Assembly: GCA_963851045.1 (NCBI GenBank)
Contig: CAWKNC010000001.1
Coordinates: forward strand, 62,001-126,000
Direction of reading: 5' to 3'
Length of the DNA: 64,000 nucleotides
Source: WHSW01 sp963851045
Lineage (GTDB): Bacteria > Actinomycetota > Thermoleophilia > Solirubrobacterales > 70-9
Position numbers and translations under genes: made by a program. Below are positions 54,145 through 62,590 of the stretch, piece after piece (positions within the stretch are counted from its first letter, which is position 1; every line of letters starts with the position of its first letter). The notes beneath the pieces were generated by a model that saw only the letters and a program-made list of their open reading frames with translations, had not been told where the DNA came from and made no database searches.

Positions 54145-55506
54145 ATGAGGCTATTGCCGATCGAGATAGCGACCCTGGCCGAGCACGGCCTACGCAAGCA
54201 GCGCCACCAGGCGCTGCAAATCGCCGCGGCCGGGCTCGCCGCATGCAACGTCTCTGACGCCACACATCGCGCCGTCACCCTCGAGGGCGACGACCTGACG
54301 GTTGACGGTGTGCGCCACCGCCTCGACCCCGCCGGGCGCCTGCTGGTGATCGGGGCTGGCAAGGCGTCGCTGGAGATAGCGAGTGCGCTCGAGCAGATCC
54401 TGGGGGACCGCATCGCCGGCGGCGCGATTGCCGTCCGCGCGGGGACCGAGCGCGAGCTCGCGCGGATCGAGGTCCTCGGCGCGGACCATCCGCTGCCCAG
54501 TCGCGCGAGCGAGGACGCGGCACGACGGCTGCTCGAGATCGCGACCAGTGCGGATGAGCGCGATGTGGTGCTGGCCTGCTTCACGGGCGGTAGCTCAGCC
54601 CTCGCCTGCCTTCCGCCGGTGGGCGTCAGCGGTGAGGAGAAGCGCGCGCTGCACGAATTGCTCCTCGCATCCGGCATCGGAATCGTGGAGGTCAACACGG
54701 TGCGCAAGCACGTGTCGGCCTTCAAGGGCGGACGTTTGGCTAAGGCTGCGGAGCCCGCACAGCTAATTAACGTGACCGTCTCTGACGTTGCGGGCGATCA
54801 CCTCGACACGCTCACCGACCCAAGCGTTCAGGACACGACCAGCGCCCGCGACGCGGTGGCCGTTCTACAGGCTCACGGACTATGGGACGGAGTACCGGCG
54901 TCGGTGCGTGCCCACCTTGCAGGCCCCCAGGCCGAATCTCCGATCCTGAATGCCGAACGGATCCAGACCGTTCTGCTGGTCACCGGAAAGAGCGCGTGCG
55001 AAGCGATGTCCACGGCCGCTTCTGAGTTGGGACTGGCTCCCGTCATCGTCTCGACGACGCTGGAGGGCGAGGCGCGCCAGATCGGAAGGACGCTCGCCAA
55101 CCTCGCGTGCCACAGCGCCTTTGAGGGCTCGCCGTTTGCCCCTGGGACCGTGCTGCTCGGATGCGGCGGGGAGAGCACCGTGACACTTGCGCCAGGCGCA
55201 GTCTTCGGTTCCGGCGGACCGAACCAGGAGGCGGCGCTCGCCGCAGCGCTGGAGCTCGACGACGCCGCGGTCGCGGCGATCTTTCTCGACACCGACGGCT
55301 CAGACGGCGGCACCGAGCACGCCGGCGCGATCGCCGACGGCCAGACCGTCAAGCGCGCCGCGGAGGCGGGACTCGACCTTCGCGCCGCTCTGCTCGAACA
55401 TCGGTCGTCTGCGGCCCTGGCAGCGCTCGACGATCTCGTCATGACCGGACCGACCGGAACCAACGTCAACGATCTGTTCGCGATCGTGATTGGAGAGGCG
55501 GCGTGA
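54145..55506 (+). CDS. Glycerate 2-kinase-like protein (DUF4147 plus MOFRL)
   Basis: 453 residues from ATG 54145. The N-terminal DUF4147 domain has RLLVIGAGKASLEIASALE, then GGSSALACLPPVGVSGEEKR and NTVRKHVSAFKGGRLAK. The C-terminal MOFRL domain has LLGCGGESTVTLAPGA, GSGGPNQEAALAAAL and FLDTDGSDGGTEHAGAIAD. Family members phosphorylate glycerate at C2, often after an aminotransferase and hydroxypyruvate reductase step. The divergent aminotransferase would fit a serine or glycerate pathway, which is inference. Confidence 0.9.
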   Translation: MRLLPIEIATLAEHGLRKQRHQALQIAAAGLAACNVSDATHRAVTLEGDDLTVDGVRHRLDPAGRLLVIGAGKASLEIASALEQILGDRIAGGAIAVRAGTERELARIEVLGADHPLPSRASEDAARRLLEIATSADERDVVLACFTGGSSALACLPPVGVSGEEKRALHELLLASGIGIVEVNTVRKHVSAFKGGRLAKAAEPAQLINVTVSDVAGDHLDTLTDPSVQDTTSARDAVAVLQAHGLWDGVPASVRAHLAGPQAESPILNAERIQTVLLVTGKSACEAMSTAASELGLAPVIVSTTLEGEARQIGRTLANLACHSAFEGSPFAPGTVLLGCGGESTVTLAPGAVFGSGGPNQEAALAAALELDDAAVAAIFLDTDGSDGGTEHAGAIADGQTVKRAAEAGLDLRAALLEHRSSAALAALDDLVMTGPTGTNVNDLFAIVIGEAA

Positions 55507-55519
55507 TACTCATAGGGGC

Positions 55520-55924
55520 GTGAGCGAGAACCTCGAGCGCTATCGCGACGCCCTCGACGCCTGGAACCGGCGCGACCTCGTCTGGATCCTCGAACAGGCG
55601 GCGCCCGACCTCGAGTTCAACACCGCGCAGATCTTTCCTGGGATCGAGCCCGTCTACCACGGGCGCGAGGGGATGGTCGAGTTCTGGACGACGTTCATCG
55701 AGGAGCCGTGGGCGCTGTTTCGCCTCGACGTCGATGAGCTCGAGGCGGTCGGCGACGATCGCGTCCTCGCGCTGATCACCTTCCACGGAACCGAGCGCGA
55801 CACCGGTGAGGAGGTCGAGCGCTCCTACGCCCACCTCGCGACATTTCGCGGCGAAGAGGTGACCCGCATCGACGCGTTCGGCGATTGGGGCGAAGCGCGC
55901 AAGGCCGCCGGCCTCGGCGACTGA
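55520..55924 (+). CDS. SnoaL-like / NTF2-fold protein
   Basis: 134 residues from GTG 55520. LERYRDALDAWNRRDLVWIL and VYHGREGMVEFWTTFIEEPW, then HLATFRGEEVTRIDAFGDW, are typical of SnoaL-like polyketide cyclase-fold proteins, which range from enzymes to binding proteins. The pocket residues cannot be assigned a reaction. It lies 13 bases after the glycerate kinase-like gene and five before a VOC gene. Confidence 0.8.
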   Translation: MSENLERYRDALDAWNRRDLVWILEQAAPDLEFNTAQIFPGIEPVYHGREGMVEFWTTFIEEPWALFRLDVDELEAVGDDRVLALITFHGTERDTGEEVERSYAHLATFRGEEVTRIDAFGDWGEARKAAGLGD

Positions 55925-55928
55925 GACG

Positions 55929-56288
55929 GTGCTTCAACACGTCTCGATCGAGGTCGATCCCGCGGCGGTCGAAGATGCCGTGGCGTTCTGGAAGCTGGTC
56001 GGCTTTGCCGAGGTCGATTCGCCGGAGCCGCTCGGCGGCTATGTCACCTGGCTCGAGCGCCAGGGAACCCAGATCCATCTGATCCATACCGAGGCGGCCA
56101 GCGTGCCGGTGCTCGGCCACGCCGCGGTCGTGGTCGACGATCACGCCGCAACGGTCGCGACCCTGCGCGAGGCCGGCCATCAGGTCGAGGACGCCCGCGA
56201 CCTCTGGGGTGCACCCCGCGCCTTCGCCATCGGCCCGGGCGGTCACCGCGTCGAGCTCATGGGCTCCCCACCGCCGACCTCGAAATGA
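55929..56288 (+). CDS. VOC-fold (glyoxalase-like) protein
   Basis: 119 residues from GTG 55929. LQHVSIEVDPAAVEDAVAFW and VGFAEVDSPEPLGGYVTWLE, then HQVEDARDLWGAPRAFAIGP and HRVELMG, form one VOC module pair. The metal ligands His and Glu are in the first and last strand (LQHVSIE, HRVELM). Substrate unknown. It follows the SnoaL-like gene and precedes the ThyX-like gene. Confidence 0.8.
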   Translation: MLQHVSIEVDPAAVEDAVAFWKLVGFAEVDSPEPLGGYVTWLERQGTQIHLIHTEAASVPVLGHAAVVVDDHAATVATLREAGHQVEDARDLWGAPRAFAIGPGGHRVELMGSPPPTSK

Positions 56289-56319
56289 GTCGCCGCCGCA
56301 CTCACTACGATCGACCGCC

Positions 56320-57951
56320 GTGCGCTACCCGGTAGAGACCTTCACAGCGGCCGAGCAGGAGCTCCTGCGGCCCCATTTCACGAACCTCGACCGTCCCGTT
56401 TTCGGACTCGTGAATCTCCCGGAGACGGTCAAGGGAGCGCTCTTTGCCCGCTATTCGCGCTACCCGGGCACGCTGCGCCGCCTCTACTGCGAAGAGTTCG
56501 CTTCAGATCAGCCCGCCGGGGGACGCCCGTTCGACGGTGAAGAGGGTGAGCGCGCTGCCGGGCTCTACGAGCGCGTTTTCATCGGCTACGGCGACGACTC
56601 GATCGCCCAGGTGGGCGGTGCGCACGTCGGCTGCGAGTGGGTTTCAAACGTGCTCACCAAGATCCTTCAGCGCGGCCGACTCGCCGCGTATCTCGAGCAG
56701 TCGACCCGCTATATCCCCTACGACCAGCCGGTCGAGGGAGTGGGCGGCTACCGCTACTACTCCGACGACGACCTCGGCCCGGCCTACGGCGAGACGATGG
56801 ACGAGATCTTCTCGATCTACTCGCGCGGGCTGGTCGACGTTCAGGAGTGGGCCGCCGAGCGCTGGCCTCGCGACGACTCACAGCCCGAGGGAGCCTGGCG
56901 CAGCTCGATCCGGGCCAAGGCGCTCGATCTGCTGCGCGGGCTGCTGCCGGCCTCGACGCTCAGCCACGTCGGCATCTACGCGTCGGGTCAGGCCTACGAG
57001 CAGCTGCTGCTGCGCCTTGCCGCCTCGCCGCTTCCGGAGGCGCGCAACTACGGCGAGATGCTGCTCGCCGAGCTTCAGCATGTGATCCCGAGCTTCGTCG
57101 CCCGCGTTGATCGCCCGGATCGCGGCGGCGACTGGGTCGAGCACCTGCGCGAGCGCCGCGAGGCGACCGAGCAGGCCGTCGCTCGCCTCGGACTCGATCG
57201 CCGCGAGGGCGAGCCAATCCCGTCGGTGGAGCTCACCCACGTCGACGGCACCGAGGACGATCTGCTCGCCGCGTCGCTGTATGAGTCATCGGGCGCGCCC
57301 GAGAATGAGATTCGCCGCCGTCTTGGGGCGCTCGACCCGATCGAGCGCGCGGAGCTGATCGGCGAGCTCGCCGGCGAGCGCCGCAACCGTCGCCACCGTC
57401 CCGGCCGCGGCTGGGAAGCGGTGCGCTACCGCTTCGAGATCGTCTCCGACTACGGCGGCTTTCGCGACCTTCAGCGACACCGGATGCTGACCTGTCAGTG
57501 GCAGCGGCTCGGCCCCGACCTGGGGGCGGGCGTTCCCGAGGAGGCGCGCGAAGCCGGAGTGGGTGGCGAGTACGAGCGCGCGCTCGATCTCTCGCATTCG
57601 GAGTTCGACCGCCTCGAGGCAGCGGGGCTCGCCGACGCGGCGCCCTACGCGCTGTGTCTCGGGTACCGGATTCGCTACGTACTCGACCTCAACGCCCGCG
57701 AGGCAATGCACCTCTGCGAGCTGCGCTCCGGGCGCGAGGGCCATCCGACCTACCGCGCCGTCGCGCAGGCGATGCACGAGCGAATCGCCTCCGTGCACCC
57801 CGCGGTTGCCGCGGCGATGACCCACGTCGACTCGACGACCGAGCCTCGGCTCGAGCGAATCCTCAGCGAGATCCGCACGCACCGCAAGCGCCTCGCCGCC
57901 GATGGCGAGCTCGCCGGCGACAGCCCGCCGGGCGTCAGCACGCTTGGTTAA
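56320..57951 (+). CDS. Tandem ThyX-like protein (two degenerate flavin-dependent thymidylate synthase domains)
   Basis: 543 residues, about twice the size of ThyX, from GTG 56320. Both halves have a ThyX-like fold segment. The ThyX signature is RHRxxSxNExSxRY. In the first half, residues 118-131 read RGRLAAYLEQSTRY, which keeps ExSxRY but loses His, Ser and Asn. In the second half, residues 386-399 read RHRMLTCQWQRLGP, which keeps RHR but loses the rest. YQxxT-like helices and HVGIYASGQAYEQLLLRLAAS link the halves. It may be a real enzyme built from complementary halves or a non-thymidylate flavoprotein. No ThyA is visible in the window. Confidence 0.8.
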   Translation: MRYPVETFTAAEQELLRPHFTNLDRPVFGLVNLPETVKGALFARYSRYPGTLRRLYCEEFASDQPAGGRPFDGEEGERAAGLYERVFIGYGDDSIAQVGGAHVGCEWVSNVLTKILQRGRLAAYLEQSTRYIPYDQPVEGVGGYRYYSDDDLGPAYGETMDEIFSIYSRGLVDVQEWAAERWPRDDSQPEGAWRSSIRAKALDLLRGLLPASTLSHVGIYASGQAYEQLLLRLAASPLPEARNYGEMLLAELQHVIPSFVARVDRPDRGGDWVEHLRERREATEQAVARLGLDRREGEPIPSVELTHVDGTEDDLLAASLYESSGAPENEIRRRLGALDPIERAELIGELAGERRNRRHRPGRGWEAVRYRFEIVSDYGGFRDLQRHRMLTCQWQRLGPDLGAGVPEEAREAGVGGEYERALDLSHSEFDRLEAAGLADAAPYALCLGYRIRYVLDLNAREAMHLCELRSGREGHPTYRAVAQAMHERIASVHPAVAAAMTHVDSTTEPRLERILSEIRTHRKRLAADGELAGDSPPGVSTLG

Positions 57952-57980
57952 CGCGCCCAGCGTCAGATAGGTTTCCGGGC

Positions 57981-59129
57981 GTGCATCGGGTTCTCGGCTC
58001 GCTTCTCGCTCTGTGTCTTGTGGTCGCGGTGATCGCGCCCGGCTCGGGGGCGGCGCGCGCGCAGGACAAGCCGGACCTGAAGGTCGCCAAGGGGTCCGCA
58101 GCGATTTCGGGCGGTCAGCTGACCGGCTCTTTCACCCTTCGCAACAAGGGCGACGCCCGAGCGAAACGCTCGAAGGCCGTCCTCACGATCAAGTCTCCGG
58201 GCCGGGGCTTCGTGGCGGAGCGCTTCCGGGTCGCTGCGATCAAGCCCGGCGCGAAGTACCGGCTCGACTTCGACGTACCGGTGCCGTCGGGCCTGCCTGA
58301 GGGCTCACTGCCGATCGTCGCGTGTGCTGATTCCAAGGGCAAGCTGCGCGAGCGCAAGGAGAAGAACAACTGCTCAACGGTTGGATCGATTCTGATCGGG
58401 GACGTCGGTGGTTCGACGCCGACCAACCCGATCGCGTTCGACAAGGAGTCGGTGTTCACCCTCGACAGTCCGGCGAGTAAGTACTGGGTGTTCGTTCCCT
58501 CCTCCTACGACGAGAGCCACAACACCCCCACCTCGCTGCTCGTCTGGATGCACGGGTGCGGCGGCACGGCAGCGGGCGACATCTTCACCGTCAGTCCCGG
58601 TGGCAACCAGGACTGGATCTCGATCGCAATCGGCGGCAGGGAGGGCGGCTGCTGGGATCCGGCAGGCGATCAGCCGAAGATCTTCGGGGCGATTGCCGAC
58701 ATGAAGACGCACTTCAACATCGCCGCCCGCCGGGTGATCCTCGGCGGCTACTCGTCAGGCGGCGACATCTCCTATCGAACGGCGTTCTACAACTCGGCCT
58801 CGTTCGCTGGCCTTTTGGTCGTGGACTCCACCCCGTTTCGCGACACCGGCTCGTCCCAGGCGGATTCGCTCGCGGCGGCGTCAACGAAGTTCAACGTCGT
58901 CCACCTCGCCCACCTTCAGGACACGACCTATCCGATCGCGACCGTGCGCACGGAGACCGAGGCGATGAAGTCCGCCGGCTTCCCGCTTCAGCGGATCGAA
59001 GCGCAGGGCGAGCACTACAACAACCCCGGCGACAACGTCAACGGACAGACCGTGCCCGGCACCGACGCCGACATCCAGAACCGTCTGCTGCCCCACATGG
59101 CCGACGGCTGGCTCGCGCCCGCCCAGTAG
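57981..59129 (+). CDS. Secreted alpha/beta hydrolase (PHB depolymerase/esterase-like) with CARDB-type N-terminal domain
   Basis: 382 residues from GTG 57981. A signal peptide (LLALCLVVAVIAPGSGAARA) is followed by an Ig-like CARDB domain to about residue 130 (DLKVAKGSAAISGGQLTGSF, then NNCSTVGSILIGD). The hydrolase has the oxyanion region LLVWMHGCGGTAAGD and the nucleophile elbow GGYSSGGDISY. A late His is in EAQGEHYNNPG. This is the layout of extracellular depolymerases or feruloyl esterases. It converges on the protease gene with one base between stops. Confidence 0.85.
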   Translation: MHRVLGSLLALCLVVAVIAPGSGAARAQDKPDLKVAKGSAAISGGQLTGSFTLRNKGDARAKRSKAVLTIKSPGRGFVAERFRVAAIKPGAKYRLDFDVPVPSGLPEGSLPIVACADSKGKLRERKEKNNCSTVGSILIGDVGGSTPTNPIAFDKESVFTLDSPASKYWVFVPSSYDESHNTPTSLLVWMHGCGGTAAGDIFTVSPGGNQDWISIAIGGREGGCWDPAGDQPKIFGAIADMKTHFNIAARRVILGGYSSGGDISYRTAFYNSASFAGLLVVDSTPFRDTGSSQADSLAAASTKFNVVHLAHLQDTTYPIATVRTETEAMKSAGFPLQRIEAQGEHYNNPGDNVNGQTVPGTDADIQNRLLPHMADGWLAPAQ

Positions 59130-59130
59130 C

Positions 59131-60345
59131 TCAGGGGACCTGGCGGACCCTCTCGCATTTGGAGGCGCGGTCGCGACCCGGACCGCCAATACAGGTGTCG
59201 AACCCGGGTCCGCCCACGAGCACGTCGGCACCACCCCCGCCGACCAGGCGATCGTTGCCCCCGCCGCCGCACGCGGTATCCGCCCCGGCGGCACCTGCCG
59301 CTCGATCGGCACCGCCGCCGGCGCGAATTGCATTGGCCCGCGCGTCGCCACGCAGGACGTCGGGCCCCGGGCCGCCGAGGTGCGTCACCGCGGCGCGCGC
59401 ACAGAGGATCTTCGGGCCCGATGCCTGTTCATAGAGCTCGCGCGCGGCTGAGCCGAGATAGGGGCCGTAGAGGTGGTCGAGGTCGGTCGCATAGCCGTAG
59501 CTGATGACGCTGATCACGGCACCATCCGGCGCGATCCAGCCACCGCCGCTCGAGCCGCCGCTCATGTCGCATTGAATCTGCAGCGGATCGGGACCGCTTC
59601 CGCCTGGGTCGTCGGTGCCGGTGATCGGCGAGTCGCAGCTGTAGAGCCGTTCGCCGTCGAACAGAGGTTGAAACAGCGACGGGCTTGCCGGGTAACCGAA
59701 CGCCGTCACCGAGTTGGGACTCGACCGGCCAAAGGCGATCGCGCGGGCCCCGATGACATCCTCGATTCCGCGACCCGCCTCGTCGCGAACAACCGTCGCG
59801 GCCCCCACGTCCACCCGGACGTTGGCAGCCGAGTGCCAACCAGGCGTCGTCGCCAGCTGCTTCGCCGGCCACTCGCCGAACGGGGCGCTGCCGGCGTTGT
59901 AGCCGGGCACGAAACTCCAATTGCTGGCGACGCCGCCGCCCGTCTCGGCGTCGTCGATGCAATGCCCGGCGGTCCAAACCAGCGAGTGCGAGTTCGACTT
60001 CACCACGGTCGCCGAGCAGACGTAGTCGCCCGCCGCCTCACCCTCCGAGAGGGTGAAGAACACCTTGCCGTGCAGTCGGCCTGGAAAGCCCGAGCTGGAG
60101 TCGCTGACGTCGGCCGCCTGGCCCTGGCCGGTGGGTCCCTGTCGTGAGTGCTCGGCCGCGCCCGCGCCCAGGCGCGTCTGCGCCGGGATCGCCGCCTGCA
60201 TGCGCTCCGGTGTCCAGTAGGCGCGAACAGCAGCGGGTGCCTCGCTCGTCGAGCTCACCACCACCGATGCGAACGCGCGCTCGGAGATCGCCGTCGCGGC
60301 GACGAAGATCGCGCACATCATCCCTGCCCGCCGCCCGAGGTTCAC
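59131..60345 (-). CDS. Secreted trypsin-like serine protease with RTX-like C-terminal repeats
   Basis: 404 residues from GTG 60345; a TTG at 60354 is also in frame. A signal peptide (AGMMCAIFVAATAISERAFA) and a propeptide-like region precede the protease. The catalytic His is in VWTAGHCIDD, and the Ser is in CDMSGGSSGGGWIAPDG. The last 70 residues hold Gly-Asp repeats (GGPGPDVLRGDARANAI, GGGGNDRLVGGGGADVLVGG, GGPGRDRA) like calcium-binding RTX nonapeptides, with two cysteines. Repeats of this type often guide secretion or fold on calcium outside the cell. Confidence 0.88.
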   Translation of the reverse strand: MNLGRRAGMMCAIFVAATAISERAFASVVVSSTSEAPAAVRAYWTPERMQAAIPAQTRLGAGAAEHSRQGPTGQGQAADVSDSSSGFPGRLHGKVFFTLSEGEAAGDYVCSATVVKSNSHSLVWTAGHCIDDAETGGGVASNWSFVPGYNAGSAPFGEWPAKQLATTPGWHSAANVRVDVGAATVVRDEAGRGIEDVIGARAIAFGRSSPNSVTAFGYPASPSLFQPLFDGERLYSCDSPITGTDDPGGSGPDPLQIQCDMSGGSSGGGWIAPDGAVISVISYGYATDLDHLYGPYLGSAARELYEQASGPKILCARAAVTHLGGPGPDVLRGDARANAIRAGGGADRAAGAAGADTACGGGGNDRLVGGGGADVLVGGPGFDTCIGGPGRDRASKCERVRQVP

Positions 60346-60350
60346 GCCCT

Positions 60351-60761
60351 TCAATCTACGCGTCGGGCGACCGCGAGGATCCAGGCCGGGACGACGACGG
60401 TGGCACCGAGCGCGATTGCGTTCGCGACGGCATCAAACGCGTCGTAGGGACCGAGGTTGAGCAGGTGGTAGATCGTGTGGGGGACCGAGAAACACAAAAA
60501 CGACGCGGTGGCGACGATCACCAGACGCCGGTCGAGGCTCCGGGCAGCCGCCAGGAGCACGACGGCAGTGCCGAGGAAGAGCCCGCCCACGTCGCGCACG
60601 AGATGCTCGTTGTAGGCGGGTAGCGCCTCGACCCAACCGCGGCCGAGTGGGAAGTCCTCGTAGAACGAGCGCGGCGCGAGGAGCGCGTAGAGCCCGTTGC
60701 CGAGCTGGATGGTCCCGAGCACGACGAGAGCTGCGCGGATCGCGCCGGCGTGGCGAATCAA
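60351..60761 (-). CDS. Hypothetical four-helix membrane protein
   Basis: 136 residues from TTG 60761, whose TTGA overlaps the stop of the exported-protein gene. Helices are AIRAALVVLGTIQLGNGLYALL, LVRDVGGLFLGTAVVLLAAA, LVIVATASFLCFSVPHTIYHLL and ANAIALGATVVVPAWILAV. The polar loop with PRSFYEDFPLGRGWVEALP and the SVPHTIYH segment are distinctive and recur in actinobacterial membrane proteins of unknown role. Family name not known to me. Confidence 0.75.
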   Translation of the reverse strand: MIRHAGAIRAALVVLGTIQLGNGLYALLAPRSFYEDFPLGRGWVEALPAYNEHLVRDVGGLFLGTAVVLLAAARSLDRRLVIVATASFLCFSVPHTIYHLLNLGPYDAFDAVANAIALGATVVVPAWILAVARRVD

Positions 60762-61504
60762 CAGACCTTGAATTTTCGCTTGAGCGTGGCCAGCGGCCCG
60801 CCCCGCTTCGCCTGAACGACGATCGACAGCGCGTGCTTTCCCTTGCTCAGCTTCCGGGTTTTGACCTTGAACCGAAGCGACGACTTCGAGGTCTTGGCGA
60901 TCGTCTTGCCGTCGACGATCGCCTTGGTGAGATCGCTCTTCGGCACGTCGATCTTGACCTTGACCGAGAAGGGCTTGCGCGCGCAGCCCTCGGGAAGCCC
61001 GTCGACGGTAATCGGCGCGCGCACCTTGGTGACGAGCTCCGCGTGATCGTTCGCGCCGTTGGGATCGACGGTGCCGGGGATGTCCGGCTCGACGGTCGCC
61101 TGTATCGGCAGCTTGGGGATGTCTGAGTCGAAGACCTTGACGCCGACCTTGATCGACACCGGCTCGCCCGGGGAGACGAGGCCGAGGCGGCAGATGACCC
61201 CCTTGGGATCGCTGAAGCACGTTCCCTGCGTCGTCGACTGCGACTGCGTGCGAAGCGGCTCGCCCTGCTCGACATTCGTGGCCCCGCGCCCGCGGGTCAA
61301 CCGCACCTTCGCAGCCTCGTTTCGCGGGCCGGCGTTGGTGACAACCATCTCGTAGGTCGCCTTGCCACCCACCGAAGAGCTCGAGGGGCCGTCAAGGGTG
61401 ACGCCAAAGTCGCTCGGATCTCCCTGCGCGAACGCCGCACCGGGCGCGACCGCGACCGTCCCCAGGACGAGTGCGATCACGATGCCGGCGCGCGACTTCA
61501 TCAT
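60758..61504 (-). CDS. Exported protein with CARDB/DUF11-like domains
   Basis: 248 residues. A signal peptide (RAGIVIALVLGTVAVAPGAAFA) follows the paired ATGs at 61504 and 61501. The first domain has VGGKATYEMVVTNAGPRNEAA and VICRLGLVSPGEPVSIKV, typical of DUF11/CARDB Ig-like repeats of surface proteins. The second has VKVKIDVPKSDLTKAIVDGK and a Lys-rich C-terminal strand ending KRKFKVC. A final Cys is unusual. It is probably wall-associated. It lies seven bases after the membrane protein gene upstream. Confidence 0.75.
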   Translation of the reverse strand: MMKSRAGIVIALVLGTVAVAPGAAFAQGDPSDFGVTLDGPSSSSVGGKATYEMVVTNAGPRNEAAKVRLTRGRGATNVEQGEPLRTQSQSTTQGTCFSDPKGVICRLGLVSPGEPVSIKVGVKVFDSDIPKLPIQATVEPDIPGTVDPNGANDHAELVTKVRAPITVDGLPEGCARKPFSVKVKIDVPKSDLTKAIVDGKTIAKTSKSSLRFKVKTRKLSKGKHALSIVVQAKRGGPLATLKRKFKVC

Positions 61505-61511
61505 CTCGTGC

Positions 61512-62387
61512 TCAGCGCCGCCTCTTGCGCTTCTTTTTCTTGGCGCGCTCGCGCCGCGCCGAGTGGTCGGCGGGCTCGCTCTCGAAGGCCTCCGACGCGT
61601 CGCCCTCCACGACCGAATCCGGACCCGCCGTGGCGGTGGCCGGCTCGTCTCCGGGCCGTGGCCAGGGAATTGCCTCGCCCGCCTCCCACGCGGGCGGCCG
61701 CCCTCGGGGAGTCCGGTCGAGGATGAGGAATCCAAGCCATGCGAACCAGATCATCATCGCGGTTTGCGAAAGCTGCGGCGCGATCAGGATCTGCGAGACG
61801 CCCAGGGCCATGCCGAGCGTTCCGAAGAACCGCGTCAGCAGACCGACGCGATACGCCTGGAGCGGGACGTAGAACATCGCCACGACGAGGCCGAGAATCG
61901 CGGGGAGAACCAGGTATTGGCCGACCTGGCTGATCGTGCTGTCCTTCGAGAGGTCCTCGAGCAAGTTGTAGATGTCACCTCCGGCCACCGCATCGGTGAC
62001 GAACTCCGAGGCCAGTGACGCCTTGGAGATCGAGAAGACGACGCTTTGGATCGCGAACAGCAGCGGCCCGATGAAGACAAAGCCGATCATCGCCGGGTTG
62101 ACGCGCTCGCTTCGTGCCTGCGCGGCGCGGAAGAGATAAAGAAGCGGATAGATCAGCAGCGCGAACTGCAGGCCGGTGACAATCCCCGAGACGATCACCG
62201 CGCCTGAGTGTGCGTCGAAAGAGCGCACCTGCTCGGTCGCGAGGCCACCAACCTGAACGCCACTCGAGTTGAGGATGATCTGCGCGCCGATGAACGTCGG
62301 CATCGCCGCGATCGCCATGTAGCCGGCCAGCTTCTGGCCGCTGCGCTCGCGCTCGAGGACCTGCTTGCGATTCAAGGCCACGCTCAA
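61512..62387 (-). CDS. DUF4386-like integral membrane protein with basic tail
   Basis: 291 residues from TTG 62387 (TTGA overlap with the upstream small gene). About six helices span residues 18-205, including MAIAAMPTFIGAQIILNSS, VIVSGIVTGLQFALLIYPLL and FVFIGPLLFAIQSVVFSISK. The C-terminal 75 residues are cytoplasmic and end in a run of lysines and arginines. Membrane order and loops resemble DUF4386 proteins, whose function is not known. A similar gene order on both sides suggests a lineage-specific operon. Confidence 0.75.
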   Translation of the reverse strand: MSVALNRKQVLERERSGQKLAGYMAIAAMPTFIGAQIILNSSGVQVGGLATEQVRSFDAHSGAVIVSGIVTGLQFALLIYPLLYLFRAAQARSERVNPAMIGFVFIGPLLFAIQSVVFSISKASLASEFVTDAVAGGDIYNLLEDLSKDSTISQVGQYLVLPAILGLVVAMFYVPLQAYRVGLLTRFFGTLGMALGVSQILIAPQLSQTAMMIWFAWLGFLILDRTPRGRPPAWEAGEAIPWPRPGDEPATATAGPDSVVEGDASEAFESEPADHSARRERAKKKKRKRRR

Positions 62388-62578
62388 TCACTCTCCGCCG
62401 GGCGGCCGAGCTCGAGCCTGTCCTCGGCCGCGCGCACCGGGACGTAGTCGTCCTCTGGCGCGACGGCTCGCGAGACGCGGTCGCCAAGCGAGAGAACGAG
62501 ATCGAGCGCCGGCGTGGCGAGGCCGATGAGGGCCTCGAAGCGTGCTGCCGTGCGTAGCTGCTGTGGAGTCGAGGGCAT
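62384..62578 (-). CDS. Small hypothetical protein
   Basis: 64 residues from ATG 62578, starting MPSTPQQLRTAARFEALIGL and continuing PALDLVLSLGDRVSRAVAPE. It has no membrane segment. Its stop overlaps the start of the next gene by four bases, which supports it as a real coding unit. No family recognised. Confidence 0.6.
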   Translation of the reverse strand: MPSTPQQLRTAARFEALIGLATPALDLVLSLGDRVSRAVAPEDDYVPVRAAEDRLELGRPAESD

Positions 62579-62590
62579 GGTGTTGGTGGC

